Positions 15,976-25,420 of a stretch of DNA of 64,000 nucleotides are shown piece by piece (the first letter of the stretch is position 1; every line of letters starts with the position of its first letter). The DNA comes from an uncultured Bacteroidota bacterium. GTDB taxonomy: Bacteria > Bacteroidota > Bacteroidia > UKL13-3. Under the pieces are notes generated by a model. The model saw nothing but the letters and a program-made list of their open reading frames with translations, was not told the DNA's origin and did no database searches. The stretch lies in the NCBI GenBank assembly GCA_903910445.1, contig CAIVZR010000034.1, forward strand, positions 23,568-87,567. Direction: 5' to 3'. A program made the position numbers and the translations under genes.

Positions 15976-16899
15976 CTAATAAGTTGCTTCGAATAAAGAA
16001 GCTTGTCCATTCAAAAACTCCACAATCCCCATCTTCTTTTTGCCTTCCAGTTGTACTTCATGCAAATGAATGAAACCGTCGGCCACCGCCACTTTTAGGC
16101 TGTTTTTATCCATGATAAATTTACCCGTTTCAAAATCATGCTTCGCAATTTCGGCACTGGCCTGATATATTTTAAATACTTTATGAGCTATGAATGTATA
16201 GGCAGTAGGGTAGGGGCTCAATCCTCTAATTTTATTGTGAACGGTTGCTGCGTTTTGTGAAAAATCGAGTACACAGTCGGGTTTGAATAACTTGGGTGCA
16301 TGTTTCAATTCCTGATACTCGGGTTGTGGCATTTCGGGATAGCTACCAGTGGCAATGGCATTCACCGTTTCGAGCATGAGCTCAGCACCGGCTTCCATTA
16401 ATCGATCGTGAAGGCTGCCTGCATTTTCATCATCGCCAATTTCCATGCGCTTATTAAAGATGATATTGCCAGTATCAATTTCATGCTTCAAGAAAAAAGT
16501 GGTAAGTCCTGTTTCATTTTCACCATTGATGATGGCCCAGTTGATGGGCGCTGCACCTCTATATTGTGGGAGCAATGAAGCGTGTAAGTTAACAGTGCCA
16601 ATAGTCGGCATGGTCCATACGGCTTCAGGTAGCATACGAAACGCAATGACCACACCTAAATCGGGTTTCAATGCTTGCAATGCTTCAATAAATCCAGGGG
16701 CTTTTAATTTCTCTGGTTGTAAAATATTTAAGCCATGTTGCACCGCATAATCTTTTACTGGCGATGTCTGTACTTTTAATCCTCTGCCTGCAGGCCTGTC
16801 GGGGCCTGTTACCACGCCCACAATATCTGCACCACCTTCATGCAACCGCTTCAAAGAAGCTACTGCGAATTCCGGATTTCCCATAAACACAATACGCAT
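15976..16899 (-). CDS. fmt: Methionyl-tRNA formyltransferase
   Basis: At 307 residues it is normal length. N-terminal MRIVFMGNPEFAV starts the formyl-transferase Rossmann fold. The catalytic Asn and His are in NLHASLLPQYRGAAPINWA, and the catalytic Asp in KHEIDTGNI. The C-terminal tRNA-binding OB domain begins around LSPYPTAYTF. It formylates initiator Met-tRNA using 10-formyl-tetrahydrofolate. No def (deformylase) gene is adjacent. It is convergent with the DUF58 gene, with six bases between the stops. Confidence 0.95.
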   Translation of the reverse strand: MRIVFMGNPEFAVASLKRLHEGGADIVGVVTGPDRPAGRGLKVQTSPVKDYAVQHGLNILQPEKLKAPGFIEALQALKPDLGVVIAFRMLPEAVWTMPTIGTVNLHASLLPQYRGAAPINWAIINGENETGLTTFFLKHEIDTGNIIFNKRMEIGDDENAGSLHDRLMEAGAELMLETVNAIATGSYPEMPQPEYQELKHAPKLFKPDCVLDFSQNAATVHNKIRGLSPYPTAYTFIAHKVFKIYQASAEIAKHDFETGKFIMDKNSLKVAVADGFIHLHEVQLEGKKKMGIVEFLNGQASLFEATY

Positions 16900-16978
16900 G
16901 ATTTGGTGTAAGAATTAATTAAGAAAATAAATAAAATATATATGAAATAGGTTCAAACCTAAAACCTTATTATGTTAA

Positions 16979-17932
16979 TTATAACAAGGCTTTGATGATG
17001 GTTTCAACATTCATTCCTTCGGCTTCCGCTTTATAATTTTTAATGATACGATGACGCAATACATTATAAGCTACTGCTTGCACATCTTCAATATCGGGCG
17101 AATATTTACCACGCAGCAAAGCATGACATTTAGCACCTAAAATTAAGTACTGGCTTGCTCTTGGGCCAGCTCCATAACTCACATACTTGCGGGAAGTTTC
17201 GTTGGCAAATTCACTTACATTACGTGTTTTGTTTACCACACGCACTGCATATTCAATTACATTATCTGGTACCGAAACGCTACGTACCAAAGCCTGGTAA
17301 GCAATAATTTCTTCGGCAGTTAGAATTTTATTTAAGGTTACCTTACGATCTACGGTAGTGTTTTTTACCACTTGCACCTCCTCTGCAAACGATGGATAAT
17401 CGAGCACGATATTGAACATGAAACGGTCGAGTTGCGCTTCGGGTAATGGATACGTGCCTTCTTGTTCGATTGGATTTTGTGTTGCCAGTACAAAGAATGG
17501 ATTGGGCAATTGATATTGCTTACCACTTATGGTAATAGTGCGTTCTTGCATGGCCTCAAGCAAGGCTGCTTGTGTTTTTGGAGGTGTACGATTGATCTCA
17601 TCGGCAAGGACGATATTGGCGAATAAGGCGCCTTTAATAAACTTGAAATTACGTGTCTCATCCAAAATTTCACTTCCGGTAATATCACCTGGCATTAAAT
17701 CGGGAGTGAACTGAATACGATTATAATCGAGGTCGAGTACTTTGGATATTGTTTGTACTAATAACGTTTTCGCCAATCCGGGCACACCCACCAAAAGGCA
17801 ATGGCCATTACAAAAGATGGCGGTTAATACAGCTTCAACTACGGCGTTTTGTCCAACAATTACTTTTGCAGTTTCGTCCTGCAACATTTTAAATTTCCGG
17901 GCTAGTTCCTGGGCACGTTCTACGTCGTTCAT
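16979..17932 (-). CDS. MoxR-family AAA+ ATPase
   Basis: I use the ATG at 17932 (MNDVERAQELARKF). A longer TTG start at 17956 would overlap the upstream gene, and the ATG gives a 2-base gap. Markers are Walker A GVPGLAKT, QFTPDLMPGDITGSEI, Walker B LADEINRTPPKTQAALLEAM, the sensor ATQNPIEQEGTYPLPEAQLDRFMF and a C-terminal helical lid (SYGAGPRASQYLI). MoxR ATPases act with DUF58/VWA partners in assembly of other proteins. It is the last gene of a minus-strand unit beginning with the PpiC-type genes. Confidence 0.92.
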   Translation of the reverse strand: MNDVERAQELARKFKMLQDETAKVIVGQNAVVEAVLTAIFCNGHCLLVGVPGLAKTLLVQTISKVLDLDYNRIQFTPDLMPGDITGSEILDETRNFKFIKGALFANIVLADEINRTPPKTQAALLEAMQERTITISGKQYQLPNPFFVLATQNPIEQEGTYPLPEAQLDRFMFNIVLDYPSFAEEVQVVKNTTVDRKVTLNKILTAEEIIAYQALVRSVSVPDNVIEYAVRVVNKTRNVSEFANETSRKYVSYGAGPRASQYLILGAKCHALLRGKYSPDIEDVQAVAYNVLRHRIIKNYKAEAEGMNVETIIKALL

Positions 17933-17934
17933 GG

Positions 17935-19275
17935 TTATAATATTTTGTTCAGGCAATCTTTAAAATTATCTTTTACGTTATAATAGCTTCTCTGTTTTTC
18001 TTTTGCAAGCCATTTCTTCAATACCTCATACTGCTTAGCCTCTAATGCTTTCGCTTGAATTTTTTGGTAATCGTCTTTCATGTTCATCACATGTGGTGGC
18101 GATTCACTTTTCAAATATAATATACGATACACAACCGAACCATCTTCTAAAATTTCTTGCATGGGTGCTGTCATTTCACCTGGTTTCAATTTAGCGATGA
18201 TTTCATAAGTTTCCTTATCCAGTTCACTTACTGCTATTTTAGTACCACCAGTATTGGGGTCAAGAAAATATCCTCCATTAAAGCTGGTACGTTCGTCATC
18301 ACTGAATTTCTTACAAGCATTTTCAAAGCTGATACTGTCAATCATTATTCTAGTACGAATGCTATCTAAAAATACTCGGGCATCTTCATAATCTTGTCCT
18401 ACCATTACCGCGCGTATTAAAATATGACGCACTTTCACATGATCGCCTTTACGATAAATGAGTTGCATGATATGATATCCAAATTCGGTTTCTATAATAG
18501 GGGAAATGGTATCATTATTAAGTTTGAATGCCATGGCCTCAAACTGAGCAACCATCATGCCTCTGCCAAACTCATCCATTTCGCCACCAGCACGGGCACT
18601 GGCTTTATCGTCGCTATACAATAAGGCCATGGTTCTGAAACTTGTTCCATGCATTATTTGATCGCGTATGCTTTTAATTTTCTCATAGGCAACCTGTTTC
18701 TCTAAGGAGGTTACTTTGGGCTTACGTATAAATTGTGCTACCTCAATCTCTGCATCGAAATTGGGGAGGCTATCTTTTGGGAATTTATTAAAGTATGCCG
18801 CCACCTCATTGGGTGATACTTTTAAACTTCCTACCAATAATTCTTTTTGTTGTTGTATCAAAAGCTCATCTCTGATTTTCTCGCGGTTTTCACTTTTGAG
18901 TTGTGCCACTGTCTTTCCAGTGGCCTCTTCCATCTTCTTTTCACTTCCATACATAGAAATGAAATAGCTGATACGTTTGTTTAGTTCTGCATCAATACGA
19001 TCTTCCTGAACCTCTAAACTGTCGAGGTCGGCACGCATGAGCATGAACTTGCGAATAAGCAACTGATTGAAGATATCACAGCGTGTTGCAGGGTCATTGA
19101 TATTGTTTACCTGTTTCTTTTGTTGCTCCAGCTCTAAATCAACTTCCGAGTACAATAATGTTTTATTCCCAACTACGGCAATAATTTCATCGGCAATCAC
19201 TGGTTGCGCGTAAGTTTTTATAATGGATAGAAATCCAAAGAGTAACAGTAAGGCTAATTTGCTATTGATTTTCAA
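17935..19275 (-). CDS. SurA-like periplasmic peptidyl-prolyl isomerase/chaperone
   Basis: The 446-residue protein starts with TTG, since there is no in-frame ATG near the signal peptide (KLALLLLFGFLSIIKTYAQ). A SurA N-terminal chaperone region follows (IADEIIAVVGNKTLLYSEVD). There are two parvulin-type domains: one around FRTMALLYSDDKASARAGGEMDEFGRG and FGYHIMQLI, the second beginning VKVRHILIRA with FSDDERTSFNGGYF. SurA-type proteins escort outer-membrane proteins through the periplasm. It is the third of three related genes in tandem, seven bases after the second. Confidence 0.85.
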   Translation of the reverse strand: MKINSKLALLLLFGFLSIIKTYAQPVIADEIIAVVGNKTLLYSEVDLELEQQKKQVNNINDPATRCDIFNQLLIRKFMLMRADLDSLEVQEDRIDAELNKRISYFISMYGSEKKMEEATGKTVAQLKSENREKIRDELLIQQQKELLVGSLKVSPNEVAAYFNKFPKDSLPNFDAEIEVAQFIRKPKVTSLEKQVAYEKIKSIRDQIMHGTSFRTMALLYSDDKASARAGGEMDEFGRGMMVAQFEAMAFKLNNDTISPIIETEFGYHIMQLIYRKGDHVKVRHILIRAVMVGQDYEDARVFLDSIRTRIMIDSISFENACKKFSDDERTSFNGGYFLDPNTGGTKIAVSELDKETYEIIAKLKPGEMTAPMQEILEDGSVVYRILYLKSESPPHVMNMKDDYQKIQAKALEAKQYEVLKKWLAKEKQRSYYNVKDNFKDCLNKIL

Positions 19276-19282
19276 GGTAGAT

Positions 19283-20191
19283 TTAATTAATTTTAATATC
19301 GTTGGTATTCAAGGCTTTTTCCATCATCTCCCGCTCGAGTGCTTCAATCAGTTTTACCTTACGGTTATTGAGTATGGTAGCCTTTATTGTATTGCTTACA
19401 AACGGTAATTCGGAGATGCTGTTCTTGATTTTAAAGTTCAAAATCTTTACAAAGTAAATATAATTATCGTCAAATACTTCGATATATTTATTGTTCTGTA
19501 TAAACTGCTCCTGGTCATAGGTTTTAATTGGCACCTCTTTCAATACATCGTTAAACTCAAGCCAAACGGTGCTCTTAAAAAAGTAATTCGCTGCATTCTT
19601 CTGGCAATAATCAATAAACGCATAATTCTGATCAATATTATTGCCTTGCATCACCGACCTGATTCTGGCAGCATCCGTTTTCTTCTTTTCGTATTTTACG
19701 TAATTGAGCTGTATGATGTTACTTTTTTGCTCGAAATTATATTTATTGGCATCATAAAACTGCTGTATCTCGGCTTCACTTACCACAGTATCGAGCTTTT
19801 GACGCACCAGTTCTTTCTCGTATAAGTAGATAATCAAACTATTCCGATACTCACTGAGTTGCTGTTCTACATTCTTTTGGTCATCGGTAAGGTTCTCGTT
19901 GGCTTTCTTAATTAGAAGCTGTTGTTTCACCCAGTTATTTACGAATTCCTTCACCAGGGCAGTGCTATCCTCCTTATTCTTGTCTTTGGTATTTAATAAA
20001 GCCAAATCACTTTCATAGAGCTCGGCTTCATACACTTTGGCAATGGTTCGTCCTTTATTATCCTGGTGTGCAAACGGATTAAACTTCGCCGCTTGCTTGC
20101 ACTGCACAAAAAACAAAATTAAAAGCACCCAACCCAAGGAGTACCGTATGTGAAATGGTTTCACCGGGGTATCCGTGCTTTTTTGATTCAT
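19283..20191 (-). CDS. SurA-cluster lipoprotein without a recognisable PPIase domain
   Basis: The 302-residue protein has an N-terminal hydrophobic segment ending ILFFVQCKQ, a likely lipobox (Cys near residue 32, after a long basic n-region). The rest is helical and acidic/basic-mixed, with VNNWVKQQLLIKKANENL and EAEIQQFYDANKYNFEQKS, which resemble the chaperone/linker helices of SurA-type proteins. I see no parvulin active-site blocks such as HILI or a GGxLG strand. The start overlaps the stop of the upstream PpiC gene by one base (TAATG), implying translational coupling. It is probably a chaperone subunit of the same system; that is inference. Confidence 0.65.
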   Translation of the reverse strand: MNQKSTDTPVKPFHIRYSLGWVLLILFFVQCKQAAKFNPFAHQDNKGRTIAKVYEAELYESDLALLNTKDKNKEDSTALVKEFVNNWVKQQLLIKKANENLTDDQKNVEQQLSEYRNSLIIYLYEKELVRQKLDTVVSEAEIQQFYDANKYNFEQKSNIIQLNYVKYEKKKTDAARIRSVMQGNNIDQNYAFIDYCQKNAANYFFKSTVWLEFNDVLKEVPIKTYDQEQFIQNNKYIEVFDDNYIYFVKILNFKIKNSISELPFVSNTIKATILNNRKVKLIEALEREMMEKALNTNDIKIN

Positions 20192-22134
20192 TAACGAATA
20201 ATTGATTTTACCACATCCTCATAAACACGAATTGGATACTTCTCACGAAGTTCTTTGATCCATTGTTTTTCAAGGTCGTTTTGATATTCAGAGGTAAATG
20301 TTCCTCTTGCTTCACTCAATAATTTAGGCTGACTAGGAATTACATTACGCACGATGGCGAAACGAGTGTCAGAAATTTTTTGTGTTCCTTTAACCCATTT
20401 CAATGAATCGATGGTGGTATTTTCACCACGCTCAAACTTTCCTTTCTTTACACTAACATTTAATGCATTGGTTTTGTTCAATACGCTCAGGATGCTATCC
20501 GATTCAATGCCTTTGGCAGCCATCTTTTGAGCCGCTTTAGCAATTTTCTTATCAGCACAATCATATAAGGTTACATCAATACGGTCTTTCCAGATATGTT
20601 CTTGTTTATGTGCTTCGTAAAATTGTTGTAAGCCAGTGGTATCGCTTACTGCTTTGCTCCATACCTTCTTATCGGTGAGGTCGAACAATAAAATTCCATC
20701 ACGATATTCTTTGTAAATATTTCTGAAAGCCTCGTTGGTCTCAGCCAAATTACGTTCAGCATATTCATATACCGAGTTGTTCATGAAATCTTTATACATG
20801 CCTGTTACAATGGCTTGGGCATTCGATTTCTTCTGTGGTGTTTGATAAGCAAGTACATAAGCAGCAAAATCGGCTTGGGTATATTTCTGATTTGCAATAG
20901 TGAACAATACCTTGGTTTGCATTTTCACAGCAGTGGCACTATCAGGTTTCCATGTGCCTGAAACCAAAGTAGAATCAACCGATTTCAAAAAGTCTTGATA
21001 CATCGCTGCTGTTTCTTTGAAATTATTGGCAGTTTTGATACTATCAATGATTACGGTACGATTCAAGTCGCTACGTCCGTCACGTTGAATTTTTTGTGCC
21101 AGGCCGTCTTTCGATTCTTCGAAGGTGCTTGCAGCTTTTGCTTCGATACGTTTTACAATATGCCATCCAAATTCTGTCTTCACTGGCTCTGCAAATTCAT
21201 TATCATTTTTAATGCTGAATGCAGCAGCTTTAATTTCGTCGGGGTAACGGCTGGTGCTCGATACCCAGTTCAACATTCCACCAGCAGTATTGGTATAGAA
21301 GTCTTCGCTATATTGTTTACAAAGCTCATCCCATGAACCACCATTTTTTAATTTATTATAGATGGCATAGATTTTTGATTTTGCTGAAGTTGAATCGTTA
21401 TCGGCCACAATTTTTTCACGGTTGGGGTCGCTAATATTGATCATGATATGCGCAATTTTCACTTCACCACGTGCTTTGCGTTTGTCGGTTACCTTAATCA
21501 AGTGATAACCAAACTGAGTTCTTACCGGCATTGATACTTCGCCTTGTGGGGTATTAAAGGCACCCGATTCGAAGGAGTAAATCATATTGAATGCAGTGAA
21601 ATAACCGAGGTTACCCATATTACGAATGGCAGATGGATCGTCGCTGAAATTGAAGGCGGCGCTATCAAAGCTCATATTGCCTTTCACAATTTTCTCCCTG
21701 ATATCCATGGCTTTCTTATAAGCTGCTAAGGTATCCTTGGGCATATCATTCAATCCGCAGTTCACCAAAATATGTGATGCTTTTACTTCATATTGTAAAC
21801 GGTCGTAAGCTTCACGTACCAATAAATCGGTTACCTTCTTACTGGTAAGGTAAGGTTGAGCCAGTTGTTTGCGGTACCCTTCGAGTTCCTGACGAAACCC
21901 TTCCACAGTATCCATTCCCAATTCTTCGGCAGCTTTTACTTTTAATTTAAAGTTTTCATATAATTCCAAATATTCACGTACCGATTTCTCGTCGTAAGTA
22001 ATGGTATGATTGTTCTTTTGATAAACTCTCAAGAACTCTTCTTTACTTACTGGAGTATTGCCATAGGTAAAAATTGTTTGTGCCTTTGCACTGATGAAAT
22101 AAATACTAAAAATAAGCAGGATAAGCCTTTTCAT
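20191..22134 (-). CDS. Large periplasmic peptidyl-prolyl isomerase with two parvulin domains
   Basis: I use the ATG at 22134, which begins the signal peptide MKRLILLIFSIYFISAKAQ, rather than a longer frame. The protein is 647 residues. After a SurA-like N-terminal region (VSKEEFLRVYQKNN), parvulin domain 1 carries KASHILVNCG, FNFSDDPSAIRNMGNLGYF and FGYHLIKV. Domain 2 carries VKIAHIMINI, YSEDFYTNTAGGMLNWV and FGWHIVKRIEA. The C-terminal third (about 300 residues) has further PpiC-like repeats but is divergent. It is the first gene of the three-gene chaperone unit and has its own promoter. Confidence 0.85.
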   Translation of the reverse strand: MKRLILLIFSIYFISAKAQTIFTYGNTPVSKEEFLRVYQKNNHTITYDEKSVREYLELYENFKLKVKAAEELGMDTVEGFRQELEGYRKQLAQPYLTSKKVTDLLVREAYDRLQYEVKASHILVNCGLNDMPKDTLAAYKKAMDIREKIVKGNMSFDSAAFNFSDDPSAIRNMGNLGYFTAFNMIYSFESGAFNTPQGEVSMPVRTQFGYHLIKVTDKRKARGEVKIAHIMINISDPNREKIVADNDSTSAKSKIYAIYNKLKNGGSWDELCKQYSEDFYTNTAGGMLNWVSSTSRYPDEIKAAAFSIKNDNEFAEPVKTEFGWHIVKRIEAKAASTFEESKDGLAQKIQRDGRSDLNRTVIIDSIKTANNFKETAAMYQDFLKSVDSTLVSGTWKPDSATAVKMQTKVLFTIANQKYTQADFAAYVLAYQTPQKKSNAQAIVTGMYKDFMNNSVYEYAERNLAETNEAFRNIYKEYRDGILLFDLTDKKVWSKAVSDTTGLQQFYEAHKQEHIWKDRIDVTLYDCADKKIAKAAQKMAAKGIESDSILSVLNKTNALNVSVKKGKFERGENTTIDSLKWVKGTQKISDTRFAIVRNVIPSQPKLLSEARGTFTSEYQNDLEKQWIKELREKYPIRVYEDVVKSIIR

Positions 22135-22164
22135 ATGGTATAATGTAAAATTTTTTAAAACGTG

Positions 22165-22194
22165 CGAAAATAGGCTTAAAAAGTCAAATTTCAA
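22165..22194 (-). promoter_or_regulatory. Promoter of the PpiC/SurA unit (minus strand)
   Basis: On the minus strand TTG (22194-22192), a 19-nt gap and TATTTTCG (22172-22165) give both consensus elements. The predicted start is about 25 nt before the ATG at 22134, supporting that ATG over the longer frame. Confidence 0.6.
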
Positions 22195-22386
22195 GCCCGA
22201 TTATTGTTCAAAAGCTGTTAAAATTAACCCTCGAATGGGTACTTTCTAGCATATCAAGGGTTGAAAAACGGCTTCTCGATATTTCTATTGATTCTGAATC
22301 CAGAACTAAAACTAGCTTATAACCTCCATTTCTACCTTAAATCGAGGGAGGGCATTCATCACAAAAACTACTATGTTTGTAAAAAA

Positions 22387-24213
22387 ATGCCTGCCATGAA
22401 ATACCTATTACTCACCATCACCATCCTCTTTTCGCTTTCATGTGGAAATAATAATAATGCCCAAAAAGAAATCCTCGAAAAGCAACAACGGGTGCAGCGT
22501 TTTCTTACCGATTATAATAATGAGTTCCAGCGTCTTTATACCATCAGCAGTGAAACCCAATGGAAGGTAAATACCTATATCAAGGAAGGCGATTCACTCA
22601 CTGGCAAAGCCAATGACGATGCGGCAAAAGCCATGGCCGATTTTACTGGAAGTCAAAAGGTGATTGATAGCGTTCAGTTATTCCTGCAATGGAAAGCCAG
22701 CCTAAGTGAGATTCAGGTGAAGCAAATGAATATGATTTTATATACTGCTGCCAATAACCCGGAGAGTATGAAAGACATGGTAACCGAAAGAATCAAGGCA
22801 GAAACGCAACAAATTAAAAACCTTTTCGGATATCATTTTACAATTGACGGGAAGAAGGTAAGCACCAATGATATTGACGATATTTTAAATAACGCTACAA
22901 ACCTTGCTCAGCGCCAAAAAGCATGGAACGCCAGTAAGGAAGTAGGAAGTACTTTGAAAGAAGGATTGGTAAACTTACAAATGCTAAGAAACAAAACAGT
23001 GCAGCCTTTGGGTTACTCCGATTTCTTCAGTTATCAGGTTAGCGATTATGGCATGACCAACGAAGAGATGATGAAGATGAATCAGGAAATGATTCAGGAA
23101 GTATGGCCACTCTATCGTGAATTGCATACCTGGGCACGTTACGAGCTTGCTAAGAAATATGGAGTGAAGGAAGTGCCTGATGAAATTCCGGCACATTGGT
23201 TGAGCAACCGCTGGGGACAAGACTGGAGTGCCATGGTAGATGTGAAAGGATTGAATTTGGATAGTGCCCTTAAAACCAAGCCTGCAAGCTGGTTTGCCGA
23301 GCAAGCCGAACGTTTTTATGTGAGTATCGGATTCCCTCCATTACCTAAAACATTCTATGAAAAATCGAGTTTGTTTCCATTGCCAAAGGATGCCGATTAT
23401 AGCAAGAACAATCACGCGAGTGCATGGCATATGAATTTGAATGATGATGTGCGTTCGCTCATGAGTATTGAACCCAATAGCGAATGGTATGAAACAACAC
23501 ATCATGAATTTGGACATATCTACTATTATTTAACTTATTCAAATAAAGATGTTCCATTTGTATTGAGAGGGGGCGCCAACCGCGCGTACCACGAGGCTTT
23601 TGGAAGTATGATGGGATTGGCTGCGATGCAAAAACCATTTATTTCGGGCATTGGTTTATTGCCAGGAGATGTGGTAACCAACGATACCATGCAACTCTTA
23701 AAAGAAGCATTAAACTATATCGTATTTATTCCGTGGAGTGCTGGGGTGATGACGAATTTCGAACACGATTTGTACACGAATAATTTACCTGCCGATCAAT
23801 TCAATAAGCACTGGTGGGATTTGGTAAAAACCTATCAAGGCATTGTGCCTCCTTCTCCTCGTGATGAGAAATATTGTGATGCCGCAAGCAAAACGCATAT
23901 CAACGATGATGCTGCACAATACTATGATTATGCATTATCGTACCTGCTTTTATTTCAGGTGCATGAGCATATTGCCAAAGATATCTTGCATCAGGATCCG
24001 CATGCTACCAACTATTATGGTAACAAGGAAATTGGTGCTTTCCTGCAAAAGATGATGTACCCGGGAGCCAGTGGCGACTGGAGAAAAATTCTGAAAGACA
24101 ATACGGGCTCTGACCTCAGCGCGAAGGCCATGGTTAACTATTTTATGCCGCTGATGGATTATCTGAAGAAGCAAAATACAGGTAGAAAATATACCCTGCC
24201 TGAAAAAATTTAA
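22387..24213 (+). CDS. M2-family (angiotensin-converting-enzyme-like) peptidyl-dipeptidase, lipoprotein
   Basis: The frame is open back to a TTG at 22261, but a lipoprotein signal starts at MPAMKYLL (22387) or three codons later at 22396. The lipobox is FSLSC. The roughly 608-residue protein is almost entirely helical. It has the zinc motif HHEFGH (HExxH near residues 373-377) followed by NRAYHEAFGSMMG, the third zinc ligand of M2 peptidases. Family members remove C-terminal dipeptides. In a Bacteroidota cell it would sit on a membrane facing the periplasm. It is convergent with the cbb3 oxidase unit. Confidence 0.85.
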   Translation: MPAMKYLLLTITILFSLSCGNNNNAQKEILEKQQRVQRFLTDYNNEFQRLYTISSETQWKVNTYIKEGDSLTGKANDDAAKAMADFTGSQKVIDSVQLFLQWKASLSEIQVKQMNMILYTAANNPESMKDMVTERIKAETQQIKNLFGYHFTIDGKKVSTNDIDDILNNATNLAQRQKAWNASKEVGSTLKEGLVNLQMLRNKTVQPLGYSDFFSYQVSDYGMTNEEMMKMNQEMIQEVWPLYRELHTWARYELAKKYGVKEVPDEIPAHWLSNRWGQDWSAMVDVKGLNLDSALKTKPASWFAEQAERFYVSIGFPPLPKTFYEKSSLFPLPKDADYSKNNHASAWHMNLNDDVRSLMSIEPNSEWYETTHHEFGHIYYYLTYSNKDVPFVLRGGANRAYHEAFGSMMGLAAMQKPFISGIGLLPGDVVTNDTMQLLKEALNYIVFIPWSAGVMTNFEHDLYTNNLPADQFNKHWWDLVKTYQGIVPPSPRDEKYCDAASKTHINDDAAQYYDYALSYLLLFQVHEHIAKDILHQDPHATNYYGNKEIGAFLQKMMYPGASGDWRKILKDNTGSDLSAKAMVNYFMPLMDYLKKQNTGRKYTLPEKI

Positions 24214-24264
24214 GGAAAATATTATTGTTTGTTTGATGTTCTTTGTCTGAGAAGAATGCTTTTT

Positions 24265-24975
24265 TTATTCTTCATGACAGCAATCCATTTTCTCTTTTTC
24301 CTGAGCAGGAGAGACGTAACGGATACCCAAATTGAGCCCTCTCAAAATGAGCAGCACAGCTACTAACATGATAAAGTAGGGCGTTATCTTATTTAATTTA
24401 TGACGGAAGTTGAGGGAGATGAATTTTCCAAATGCCATAGTTAAGGCCATCACGGGTAGGGTTCCAAGTCCGAATGCCATCATCATCAATCCACTATTCA
24501 CCACACTGCCAGCGGCCAAGGAGGCTGCAACGGCAACATACACGAGTCCGCAAGGCAAGAGCCCATTCAATACACCAATCGTGAAAAGGGTAAACAAACT
24601 TTTCTCCGATTGCAAGTACTTGCTTAGTTGTGCTTTAATGCGATGGGTATACCGGGCGAGATAATTTTTATTGGGGTTGCCAAACTGATGAATGAGCAAG
24701 ATGCTAAGAATTAAAACACCTGCAGTAACACTCAGCCATTGCTGTACCTTGAAAAATGCAAAAGTTTTCCCAATGAATCCAAAGCAAATTCCCATAATGG
24801 CATAGGTAAAAACCCTGCCCAGGTTATACAATAAAATTGAAAAAATTCTTTGTGTTTTATTTAGATGATTTACTGGAAGTGAAAGCGCCAGGGGGCCACA
24901 CATGCCCACACAGTGAAAGCTTCCAAGTATTCCGATGGTGAACCCCGAAATAAGAACAGTGAACAACGGGTTCAT
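24265..24975 (-). CDS. SafE/TauE-like membrane protein of the cbb3 oxidase cluster
   Basis: The 236-residue protein has about six membrane segments. It carries the duplicated motif of this family: GSFHCVGMCGPLAL near the start and LNGLLPCGLVYVA in the middle. The C-terminus ends in MDCCHEE. Proteins of this sulfite-exporter/DsbD-like group are commonly encoded with cbb3 oxidases and are thought to take part in copper handling or cofactor assembly rather than sulfite export. The cysteines in HCVGMC and LPC fit metal handling. Its start overlaps the ccoH stop by one base (TAATG), marking it as the last gene of the operon. Confidence 0.8.
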   Translation of the reverse strand: MNPLFTVLISGFTIGILGSFHCVGMCGPLALSLPVNHLNKTQRIFSILLYNLGRVFTYAIMGICFGFIGKTFAFFKVQQWLSVTAGVLILSILLIHQFGNPNKNYLARYTHRIKAQLSKYLQSEKSLFTLFTIGVLNGLLPCGLVYVAVAASLAAGSVVNSGLMMMAFGLGTLPVMALTMAFGKFISLNFRHKLNKITPYFIMLVAVLLILRGLNLGIRYVSPAQEKEKMDCCHEE

Positions 24976-25415
24976 TATTTATTTACAATCAGGGTTTCTT
25001 CTCGGTAGTAAGGTTTGCCTTTACTTTCCCATTGAATACGTGCAATATATTTACCGGAACTAAATTTACTATGATCAATAATAAATATTCCAGCTGCATC
25101 GGGAGTAACATTTACAAGCAAATCCTTTTTCTCATTATCGTTTCTTAGAAACTCAATTTTGCCATTTGCAAAACCTTCTATTAAGCTTTCTGGAATACGA
25201 ACTACGATACCTTCAGCCTGCTGTGAAATCAAGGTTTCGGTAGTTATACTATTCAAATTTTTTGAGGCATCGATATACGATTGATACTTCAATTCTTTGG
25301 CGTAATAACCCTCATCCATCATTTCATTGGTTTGACGAAATGCGATATAAACCATGCCCAGCATGATTATAATAAAGGCTGCAATAACGATGGTTAACTT
25401 ATGTCCCCAGTTCAT
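24975..25415 (-). CDS. ccoH: FixH/CcoH-type cbb3 oxidase assembly protein
   Basis: The 146-residue protein has one N-terminal membrane segment (LTIVIAAFIIIMLGMVYIAF). The short conserved region after it (DEGYYAKELKYQSYIDASKN) is typical of FixH. The periplasmic part is a small beta domain (GIFIIDHSKFSSGKYIARIQWE). CcoH is needed for assembly and stability of cbb3 oxidase. It lies between ccoG, five bases upstream, and the SafE-like gene. Confidence 0.85.
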   Translation of the reverse strand: MNWGHKLTIVIAAFIIIMLGMVYIAFRQTNEMMDEGYYAKELKYQSYIDASKNLNSITTETLISQQAEGIVVRIPESLIEGFANGKIEFLRNDNEKKDLLVNVTPDAAGIFIIDHSKFSSGKYIARIQWESKGKPYYREETLIVNK

Positions 25416-25420
25416 GATAC

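Noticed and set aside
22261..22386. Longer N-terminus for the M2 peptidase from a TTG
   Set aside because: It would bury the lipoprotein signal peptide, which begins cleanly at 22387/22396.
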